A DNA stretch of 6,156 nucleotides from Candidatus Kapaibacterium sp. (GTDB taxonomy: Bacteria; Bacteroidota; Ignavibacteria; Kapaibacteriales; UBA2268), in NCBI GenBank assembly GCA_030835065.1, contig JAUQWR010000763.1:1-6156 (forward strand), written 5' to 3'. Numbering within the stretch: position 1 is the first letter of the stretch; every line of letters starts with the position of its first letter. Under the pieces are notes generated by a model. That model was given only the letters and a program-made list of their open reading frames with translations. It did not search any database and was not told the DNA's origin. Below are positions 1-5,699 of the stretch, in pieces. The translations under genes were made by a program, and so were the position numbers.

Positions 1-608
1 TTATTCTTAAGTTCTAAAATCAGCTCTTCGATTTTAGCAGTCGAAATAGGGTCAAGAGCGCTAGCAGGCTCGTCCATAAGGATTATATCAGGATTGACAG
101 CTAAAGCGCGAGCAATACAAAGTCTTTGCTGTTGACCGCCCGATAGAGACAAAGCCGAATCTTTGAGTCTGTCTTTTACTTCGTCCCAAATTGCTGCTTT
201 TTGCAAACTTTCTTCGACTATTTCGTCGAGCTTCATTTTTTCTTTTATACCATTAATGCGTGGACCATACGCTATATTGTCGTATATTGATTTTGGGAAA
301 GGATTTGACTTTTGGAATACCATCCCAATTCGTTTTCTTAATTGAACTACGTCAATATTTGGATCATAAATATTTAGATTGTCTATTACAACAGAGCCTT
401 CGACCTTTATGCCATCTATCAAATCATTCATTCTGTTTAATGTGCGTAAGAATGTCGATTTGCCACAACCGGAAGGACCAATAAATGCAGTTACTTGATT
501 GGCATACATATCGAATGATATATTTTTGAGTGCTATTTTATCTCCATAATAAAAGTCAAGATTATTGACACTTATCTTTGCTTCTTTCATATTTAACTCT
601 TTACTCAT
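1..608 (-). CDS. pstB: Phosphate ABC transporter ATP-binding protein PstB (C-terminus cut by window edge)
   Basis: This is the cytoplasmic ATPase that powers phosphate import through PstC-PstA. The 202 visible codons contain the nucleotide-binding domain motifs in order: Walker [10 protein letters not shown] (44-52), Q-loop in MVFQK (Q99), ABC signature LSGGQQQRL (155-163), Walker B ILMDEP (176-181) and D-loop SALD (183-186). The stretches [14 protein letters not shown] and SALDPIST are typical of PstB rather than of other ABC ATPases. PstB proteins are usually about 250 residues, so roughly 50 C-terminal residues, including the H-loop histidine, lie beyond position 1. The ATG at 608 is chosen because it starts 2 nt after the pstA stop, with AGG a few bases upstream inside the end of pstA, which suggests translational coupling. 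A second in-frame ATG at 590 (MKEAK) is preceded by AAAGAG and is a possible alternative that would drop six residues. No broken motif is seen. Confidence 0.97.
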   Translation of the reverse strand, partial: MSKELNMKEAKISVNNLDFYYGDKIALKNISFDMYANQVTAFIGPSGCGKSTFLRTLNRMNDLIDGIKVEGSVVIDNLNIYDPNIDVVQLRKRIGMVFQKSNPFPKSIYDNIAYGPRINGIKEKMKLDEIVEESLQKAAIWDEVKDRLKDSALSLSGGQQQRLCIARALAVNPDIILMDEPASALDPISTAKIEELILELKN

Positions 609-610
609 GA

Positions 611-1879
611 TTAACCTATTTTTGCTAATTTATTTCTAACTTTCGAACGGAGGAATATTGCAGTAAAGTTCAATGCAAATGTTAAAAACAAAAGCACAAA
701 TGTTGTAGCATACTGCAAAGGCAATGTCTGATCTACGTTTGTCGATTGAGTAGTCAGAATATATATATGATAGCCTAATTCCATAAATTGGGAGTTGAGA
801 GTTGTGGGCAAATGTGGCAAGTAATATGCTGCACCAGTAAATAATATTGGCGCTACTTCACCTGCACCTCTGCTCACTGCCAATATTCCACCAGTCATAA
901 TACCGGTAATAGAACCAGGTAGCACAACTTTCAATATTGTTCTAAATTTGGTAGCACCAAGTGCTAAACTTGCCTCTCTCAATTCTTTCGGAACCGTCTT
1001 AATAGCTTCTTCTACCGATACAATTACAACTGGCAGAGTCAATAATGCCATAGTCAGAGCTGCCCATATCAATGCAGGCTGCCCCCATTTAGGGCGATAT
1101 GCATCTTTTATAAATTTGATTAGCTCATCCTGACTAAATGTTCTGCCTTCGTTGGCAGAAGAGAATGTACTTAGAAATTCTATTTCCTCAGCCCATTCAT
1201 TTGCAGATATTTTCAGTTTGTTCAATAATTCTGTTGCATTTATTGCTTTTGTATTTAGATTGTTTTGACTAATTAAAACAGTCAAACTTTCCATTTTTTG
1301 ATTCAAACTGTAATTATCTATTTGCTTGCCAATAGTACCGATAAAAAATCCCAAGCCAAACAAACCAAATACAATTGCGGGCACGCCTGCAAGTGTATTT
1401 ATCGCAAACCTAATAGCTTTTGCAATTTTTGAATTTTCTTTGGCATATTCTGTTAGATATATAGCAGTAATTGTTCCTAATGGAACACTTACAATCGACA
1501 TAATAATCACGAGCAAAGCTGTACCAAAAATTGCAGGAAAAATTCCACCTTCGGTAAGCCCTTCTGCCGGAGCACTCGCAAAAAACTCCCAGGTTAAGTG
1601 ACCTTTTGCCTGCATGAATATATGTATCAATAGATATGAGACAAACAAAACAAGCAAAATTGCAGACAAACCTGATATTACTATGAAAATATTTTCAGAT
1701 AGCTTTCTCCTGGTTTCAAATGATATTTTTTTCCATATAAAAACCCCAATACCAATCATCAAAACCAATGCAATAAGAGCTATAAAAATATTTCCAATAA
1801 TTTTGAGAACCAACACAATTGAAATCAAGCTTAAAACGATTCCGGCATATTCTAATAATTTTTTCAACTTCATTTTCAT
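611..1879 (-). CDS. pstA: Phosphate ABC transporter permease PstA, enlarged
   Basis: This inner-membrane subunit forms half of the phosphate channel with PstC. The core is clear: [15 protein letters not shown] (165-179), a helix at about 267-291, the EAA loop that docks on PstB ([20 protein letters not shown], 302-321, with E302, A303, G308, LP 320-321), then ISRGAGE-like [11 protein letters not shown] (334-343) and a last helix at about 388-410. At 422 residues it is far longer than the usual 280-300. The excess is in two places. Two additional hydrophobic segments (about 12-30 and 31-50), followed by a basic KK..RRK stretch, precede the first core helix at 62-88. A soluble, helix-prone, charged insert at about 183-265 lies between core helices 3 and 4; because the EAA loop after helix 4 is cytoplasmic, this insert should be periplasmic. 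The gene starts 1 nt after the pstC stop (TAG T ATG). M3 is another possible start. pstB follows after 2 nt. Confidence 0.95.
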   Translation of the reverse strand: MKMKLKKLLEYAGIVLSLISIVLVLKIIGNIFIALIALVLMIGIGVFIWKKISFETRRKLSENIFIVISGLSAILLVLFVSYLLIHIFMQAKGHLTWEFFASAPAEGLTEGGIFPAIFGTALLVIIMSIVSVPLGTITAIYLTEYAKENSKIAKAIRFAINTLAGVPAIVFGLFGLGFFIGTIGKQIDNYSLNQKMESLTVLISQNNLNTKAINATELLNKLKISANEWAEEIEFLSTFSSANEGRTFSQDELIKFIKDAYRPKWGQPALIWAALTMALLTLPVVIVSVEEAIKTVPKELREASLALGATKFRTILKVVLPGSITGIMTGGILAVSRGAGEVAPILFTGAAYYLPHLPTTLNSQFMELGYHIYILTTQSTNVDQTLPLQYATTFVLLFLTFALNFTAIFLRSKVRNKLAKIG

Positions 1880-1880
1880 A

Positions 1881-3242
1881 CTATTTACCGGTAAATTTCT
1901 TAATCAATTTTTTTCTAACATAAAACTCAGCAACAGCATTCAATGTAAAAGTGAATACGAACAAGAATGATCCAATAAGGAACAAAATTCCATAATGGAC
2001 TCCATGATATTCCACTTCAGCCATTTCAGCTCCAACAGTTGCAGACATTGTTCTGATAGGTTCAAAAATATTCGCACTCAATAGTGCAGCATTGCCTGTA
2101 GCCATAAGAGCAATCATAGTTTCGCCAAAAGCTCTGCCAAATCCTAAAATAACAGCTGCAAAAACACCAGGAATTGCTGCGGGCAATATCACTCTATACG
2201 CAGTTTGCCATAGAGATGCACCCATCGCCAAGCTAGCTTCTTTCAAATGTTTTGGTACTGCTGCAAGCGAATCTTCAGTTATTGTATAAATAATCGGAAT
2301 TACTGCCAGTGCAATACCAACACCTCCGACAAATGCATTTAGTCGGAATGATGTATTGAAAAAGTTTTGCAGAATACTTGCTAATGTTATCAAACAGAAA
2401 AATCCGATTACTACTGATGGAAATCCTGCCAAAACTTCGATTGCCGGCTTTATTATTTCTTTAAGCCTTCGTGGTGCAAACATTGAAGTAAATAATGCTG
2501 CTAATATTGCTATTGGAGCGGCTATTGCAACACCTATTAATGTTAGCTTGAATGAACCAACAAATAAAGGAAGTACATTATACTTTGGCTTTTCGCTTAT
2601 TGGCTGCCAAATATATGATGGTTTGCCTTCGATTGTATCATTGGCAATAATAAAGTCTTTAACTGAATATGAAGAATAATGACTATCATCTAATACAGGC
2701 TCGATCGGAGTTGCTTTAATTTCAGTATTCTCTGCTGCTTGATTAGATACTATTGTTTCTTCACTAGCTTTTGTCTGATGGTTTTCTATTGGCTTTTCTG
2801 GTTCGTTAGAAGTATATGACTCCGGTTTGTATTCTTCGGGTTTATATTCTTCCGGCTTGTATGTTTCTGGTTTCAATTCATTTGATTCAGTCTTAGCATC
2901 AGAAGTATATGATTCCGGTTTGTATTCTTCCGGCTTGTATGATTCAGGTTTTTCAGTTTCTCCAGCAGAATAAGATTCCGGTTGAAGATTTTCTTCTTGG
3001 GTTAGCACCTGCTCTGTTCGTTTAGTTTCGCCTGCTAAGCCTTCTTCATTAATTAAAAATTTATCGAAAGCATATTTAGATTCATTAAAAACGAAGTAAA
3101 AAATAGCTACGATAATACCGATAGACAAGAAAGCAACAAACTTGATAAACTTCTCGGCTAAAAATTCTGACAAATAAAATCTTTTGCCATAGCTGAGAGG
3201 CTTGTGTTGTATATAATCTTTAATTTTATTCTTATCTTCCAC
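1881..3242 (-). CDS. pstC: Phosphate ABC transporter permease PstC with long repeat-bearing periplasmic loop
   Basis: This is the second channel-forming permease of the Pst importer. Numbering is from the GTG at 3242 (453 residues). A first helix spans about 32-52. The core resumes with W-x-P (212-214) and LPLFVGSFKLTL (224-235), then AGFPSVVIGFF (272-282), the EAA loop EASLAMGASLWQTAYRVILP (335-354, with E335, A336, G341, LP 353-354), GFGRAFGETM (367-376) and a last helix at about 416-441. PstC is normally about 300-330 residues. The excess is an acidic, proline-rich insert of about 120 residues (66-184) in the first periplasmic loop, with eight KPExY-type pentapeptides at 87-143. The reading frame is also open to an ATG at 3290 (469 residues), but that ATG lies in a stem-loop and has no Shine-Dalgarno. 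The GTG has AAGGA seven bases upstream, so I prefer it. Identity is very sure; the start is less so (about 0.7 for GTG). Confidence 0.94.
   Translation of the reverse strand: MEDKNKIKDYIQHKPLSYGKRFYLSEFLAEKFIKFVAFLSIGIIVAIFYFVFNESKYAFDKFLINEEGLAGETKRTEQVLTQEENLQPESYSAGETEKPESYKPEEYKPESYTSDAKTESNELKPETYKPEEYKPEEYKPESYTSNEPEKPIENHQTKASEETIVSNQAAENTEIKATPIEPVLDDSHYSSYSVKDFIIANDTIEGKPSYIWQPISEKPKYNVLPLFVGSFKLTLIGVAIAAPIAILAALFTSMFAPRRLKEIIKPAIEVLAGFPSVVIGFFCLITLASILQNFFNTSFRLNAFVGGVGIALAVIPIIYTITEDSLAAVPKHLKEASLAMGASLWQTAYRVILPAAIPGVFAAVILGFGRAFGETMIALMATGNAALLSANIFEPIRTMSATVGAEMAEVEYHGVHYGILFLIGSFLFVFTFTLNAVAEFYVRKKLIKKFTGK
2814..2984 (-). repeat. Tandem 15-bp coding repeats (KPExY pentapeptides) in pstC
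   Basis: Eight pentapeptide units are visible in the pstC translation: QPESY, then after a six-residue gap KPESY-KPEEY-KPESY, then after eleven residues KPETY-KPEEY-KPEEY-KPESY. At DNA level a 30-bp segment at 2808-2837 recurs at 2901-2930 with one mismatch, offset 93 bp (31 codons, so in frame). The unit is proline, acidic residue, then tyrosine, with lysine leading each copy; it should be extended and disordered rather than globular. The region lies after the first membrane helix and so is predicted to be periplasmic. The high DNA identity of the copies suggests recent expansion by slippage or unequal recombination. Confidence 0.9.
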
Positions 3243-3248
3243 AATAAG

Positions 3249-3254
3249 TTCCTT
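3249..3254 (-). promoter_or_regulatory. Ribosome-binding site supporting the GTG start of pstC
   Basis: Read on the minus strand, AAGGAA sits with its AAGGA core seven bases before the in-frame GTG at 3242. This is close to an ideal Shine-Dalgarno position. The upstream ATG at 3290 has only UCAAGC before it, which does not resemble a binding site. pstS (AAAGGA) and the porin (AAGG) also have such sites, so this organism appears to use them. Confidence 0.65.
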
Positions 3255-3275
3255 TTTATTCCAAAAATTAAGGAA

Positions 3276-3315
3276 GAAACCGCCTCGCATGCTTGACTAT
3301 AAGCGAAGCGGCTTC
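3276..3315 (-). terminator. Stem-loop between pstS and pstC: leaky terminator or mRNA-stabilising hairpin
   Basis: In the minus-strand transcript, GAAGCCGCUUCGC (3315-3303) pairs with GCGAGGCGGUUUC (3288-3276) over 13 bp around a 14-nt loop. Two of the pairs are G-U wobbles. In a plus-strand transcript the same two positions would be A-C mismatches, so the uninterrupted stem exists only in the pst mRNA. The stem begins 8 nt after the pstS stop codon. It is GC-rich in an AT-rich region. The tail is U-rich but interrupted (UUUCUUCCUUAAUUUUU), which fits partial rather than complete termination, or protection of the 3' end of a pstS message. Stem-loops in this place are known from other Pst operons, such as that of Bacillus subtilis, where they help make PstS more abundant than the permeases. 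Confidence 0.7.
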
Positions 3316-3323
3316 ATTACAAA

Positions 3324-4136
3324 TTAGTTAATCGGGAAGTAACCTACTTCTTTAACAACTGATTGACCTTCTGGGCTCAAAACCCAATCAATAAATTTCT
3401 TCATTGAGCCTGTTGGTTTTGATTTTAAATACATGAACAAGTTGCGTGCTAATGGATATTTACCGGATTTGATGTTTGATTCATTTGGTTCTACACCATT
3501 AACTGATAAGTGGCGAATACCTTTACCATAAGCAGCTCCACCATATCCGATACCATTTGCATCTTTAGAAACAGCATTTACAACCGCAGATGTTCCAGGC
3601 AAGTTTTGGCATGCAGGTGAATAATCAGATCCACCCAATACATTGTCTTTAAAGAATACATATGTACCTGAATTATTTTCGCGGCTATAAAGAATTATTT
3701 TTGCGTCATTGCCGCCTACCTGCTTCCAGTTTGTTATTTTTCCAGTATATATATCTTTCAATTGTTGCACTGAAAGATTCTTTACAGGATTATTTTGATT
3801 TATATATACAGTAACTCCATCTTTAGCACAAGGAATTTCTACACCAAGAGTGCCAAATCTTTCTTTCAACTTCTTTACTTCCGATGATTTCATAGGGCGA
3901 GAGGAGTTGCAAATATCTGTAGTACCATTAATCAAGGCTGATATACCTGTACCTGAGCCACCGCCTGTTACCTGAATAGTAACACCTCCATTTTTAGACA
4001 TAAATTTTTCTGCCCATCTTTGCGACAAGATTACCATAGTATCTGAACCTTTGACTGTAATCTTTTCGCTTGAAAATGAGAACAAGAATAAAGAGCTTAC
4101 TACTAACAAACTGAATATTGCAATTTTCTTTATCAT
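3324..4136 (-). CDS. pstS: Periplasmic phosphate-binding protein PstS
   Basis: This exported protein captures phosphate and delivers it to PstC-PstA. It has 270 residues, in the usual range for short PstS forms. Residues 1-22 are a Sec signal (MIKK, then a long hydrophobic run ending FLFSFSS); there is no lipobox cysteine at the cleavage region, so a soluble periplasmic protein is expected. Ligand-site motifs of the family are visible: KGSDTM (29-34), GGGSGTG (58-64), D74 with SSRPM (78-82), AKDGV (104-108) and SRENNSGTYVFF (151-162). The start is supported by AAAGGA nine bases upstream of the ATG. The gene follows the porin by 35 nt with no hairpin between, so the two should be co-transcribed; a stem-loop after its stop separates it from pstC. 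Three cysteines (C76, C103, C176) are present, of which C76 and C103 fall next to ligand-site motifs. Confidence 0.96.
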   Translation of the reverse strand: MIKKIAIFSLLVVSSLFLFSFSSEKITVKGSDTMVILSQRWAEKFMSKNGGVTIQVTGGGSGTGISALINGTTDICNSSRPMKSSEVKKLKERFGTLGVEIPCAKDGVTVYINQNNPVKNLSVQQLKDIYTGKITNWKQVGGNDAKIILYSRENNSGTYVFFKDNVLGGSDYSPACQNLPGTSAVVNAVSKDANGIGYGGAAYGKGIRHLSVNGVEPNESNIKSGKYPLARNLFMYLKSKPTGSMKKFIDWVLSPEGQSVVKEVGYFPIN

Positions 4137-4171
4137 TTTATTTTTTCCTTTATTTTTTACTTATTTATTAT

Positions 4172-5452
4172 TTAGAATTTGTATTGGAATCTTAAAGTTA
4201 ATGTATTATCTATCGGATCTTTTTCGAGTAATTTTTTGCCTTTTACCACATTATCACTTGTTTCAGTTGTGTTCATATCATACCACAATGAAATTCTAAT
4301 ATTCGGGAATGAATAGTTGTGCAGACCAATACCTAGAGTCGATTTACTAAGGTCAGAAGTCGATTGTATCAATTTATCGTCAATCGCTGTATTTGGATCG
4401 TAAGAATCATATTTTGCCGCAAACTGGAAATCGTCAGTAATATTTTTAACTAACATTACATAATAGCCCATAAAATCTCTTTTACGAATAGCAGGAGCAT
4501 TAGCAGTTTTTGCAACAAGCTTAGGCTCGTCAGCATTCGAACCCATAATATATTCGCCCATAAGCTTCATACCGCCAAGAAAATCCCAATAAATTTGAGT
4601 TTCGAAACCAAACCAAGTTCTATCAATTCCGTCACCTTTAGCAATTTTATTGCTCGAATCAACAACTACAGCATCGCTTTCGATTACATATGGAGAGTTT
4701 GAAGGCATACTACCTATACGTGCATGAGCGCCAAGATCTACTCCAAGACCAAGATCGTTGAATGAGAAGCTCTTTGTAAGTCTTGCCATATAATATAATG
4801 GTTCGTCACCAAAACTTGGAATAAACTGTTTGTTAGCACCATTGTATGTATTCATAAAAGCAGCTAATTGAAGATTAAATAATTCATCCGGATTGACAGT
4901 AAACATTGCACCCATATCGCGTTCGCCCGGATATAAAGCTCTGATTACATTTGATCTTTCCATTGATTCTCTTTGGCTTGATGAATATTCTATTTCATAA
5001 TTTGGACGATTGAACAAACCAGCTCTCAAAGTAACATATTTTGTCCATGGATCTGTTACATCCAAATAAAAATCTTTAATCGAAAATCCAGATGTTGTAA
5101 AATCGCCTTGGAACACAACCGAACTAAGTCCACCATCATAAGTCAATTTCACTCTGCCTCTGCGGATGCGGAATTGCGACTGCACAGCATCTGTAGAGTC
5201 GTATGGATTCAATCCCAATCCTTTTCCTGATTCTGTCTTGTACCATTCAAACTGATAATATCCTGAAAATTTAAATTTCTTCAAACCTGATACATCGCTT
5301 TGAAGAGTTGCCATGTTTTCGTCTATTCCCGCTAAGCGGTCCACTATTGTTGATAATGAAGTTTCAGAACTTTCGCTTTCTTGTGCATATACAGGCATTC
5401 CAATTACGACTGCCACTATTAATGCAAGTAGATACTTCGAAACTTTTGACAT
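4172..5452 (-). CDS. Outer-membrane porin of the phosphate-selective OprO/OprP family
   Basis: This is a predicted outer-membrane beta-barrel that lets phosphate (or polyphosphate) into the periplasm. It has 426 residues. A Sec signal ends at VYA-QE (cleavage after A23). Residues about 32-58 (LSTIVDRLAGIDENMATLQ and onward) form a short heptad-like helix, as seen before the barrel in OprP-like porins. The barrel begins KFSGYYQFEW (61-70) and shows the family signatures RIRRGRVKL (95-103), IKDFYLDV (125-132) and ERSNVIRALYPGERDMGAM (165-183). Alternating aromatic strands continue to the C-terminal TLRFQYKF, whose last phenylalanine is the usual assembly signal. AAGG lies six bases before the ATG. 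Being the first gene of the pst operon supports a phosphate role; the actual selectivity cannot be read from sequence. A generic porin of the same fold is the alternative. Confidence 0.88.
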   Translation of the reverse strand: MSKVSKYLLALIVAVVIGMPVYAQESESSETSLSTIVDRLAGIDENMATLQSDVSGLKKFKFSGYYQFEWYKTESGKGLGLNPYDSTDAVQSQFRIRRGRVKLTYDGGLSSVVFQGDFTTSGFSIKDFYLDVTDPWTKYVTLRAGLFNRPNYEIEYSSSQRESMERSNVIRALYPGERDMGAMFTVNPDELFNLQLAAFMNTYNGANKQFIPSFGDEPLYYMARLTKSFSFNDLGLGVDLGAHARIGSMPSNSPYVIESDAVVVDSSNKIAKGDGIDRTWFGFETQIYWDFLGGMKLMGEYIMGSNADEPKLVAKTANAPAIRKRDFMGYYVMLVKNITDDFQFAAKYDSYDPNTAIDDKLIQSTSDLSKSTLGIGLHNYSFPNIRISLWYDMNTTETSDNVVKGKKLLEKDPIDNTLTLRFQYKF

Positions 5453-5699
5453 AAATTACCTTAAGTAAATGTTAACAAAATTTTATGATACAAAATTCGC
5501 CTTTTAGTATTAACTAAGAATAAATGTGCAGTTAAGTTTTGGTTAATTCGTTAACAATTTGCACTCGCTCGCCTATGTATATTAATTCCAATGCTTTACA
5601 ATTTTCACCAAACATTATATTTTTATATTTAAAAATAAATTTTTGTTTTCGTTGATTTTTTTTTAGTTTGAATTGATTTTAACAATACATTTATTATAT
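5453..5699. promoter_or_regulatory. Divergent intergenic region between the pst operon and nadE
   Basis: This AT-rich stretch must carry the promoters for the porin-pst operon (minus) and nadE (plus). I see no credible small gene or RNA. The half next to the porin contains a cluster of GTTAA repeats (5531-5557), another GTTAACAA copy at 5471-5478, and weak -10-like hexamers on the minus strand (TATTCT at 5522-5517, TAATAC at 5512-5507). The half next to nadE is nearly all A/T with a nine-T run at 5656-5664. It has a weak match to the Bacteroidota promoter form (TTTG at 5642-5645 and TTAGTTTG at 5663-5670), whose spacing is a little short. No promoter is assigned firmly. Confidence 0.5.
5531..5557 (-). 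promoter_or_regulatory. Candidate Pho-box-like direct repeats upstream of the porin-pst operon
   Basis: On the minus strand TTAAC occurs three times, starting at 5554, 5546 and 5535, that is with steps of 8 and 11 bp, about 80 bp upstream of the porin start. PhoB/PhoP-type regulators bind short direct repeats, commonly spaced by about one helical turn; cyanobacterial and Bacillus boxes have TTAA(C)-like or TTAACA-like cores. The position in front of a phosphate operon and the repeat form make this a reasonable operator candidate. The background is AT-rich, so chance is a real alternative, and no regulator gene is visible here. Confidence 0.35.

Noticed and set aside
163..484. Short open frames on the plus strand opposite pstB
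   Set aside because: They are antisense to a strongly conserved ATPase frame with intact motifs, and their translations show no recognisable features.
948..2679. Several open frames of 60-118 codons on the plus strand opposite pstA and pstC
   Set aside because: They are shadows of the conserved permease codons. None has a convincing start context or a recognisable protein.
2808..2984. Repeat cluster considered as a CRISPR or intergenic repeat array
   Set aside because: The units are 15 bp, contiguous, in frame and coding (KPExY), with no unique spacers of constant length.
2640..3050. PstC insert as a fused TonB-like domain
   Set aside because: Only the proline/charged repeat style is similar. 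There is no TonB C-terminal domain, and the permease core resumes directly after the insert.
4051..4299. Hydrophobic 82-codon plus-strand frame across the pstS-porin junction
   Set aside because: It lies opposite the pstS signal peptide, the A/T-rich gap and the porin C-terminus. Its hydrophobicity follows from antisense A/T composition, and no ribosome-binding site is evident.
5618..5637. A/T inverted repeat TATTTTT...AAAAATA in the divergent gap
   Set aside because: It has only seven A-T pairs in a nearly pure A/T background, so it is too weak and too likely by chance to call a terminator or operator.
5656..5664. Run of nine T as the tail of a terminator
   Set aside because: No stem precedes it on the plus strand and no upstream plus-strand gene needs termination there.
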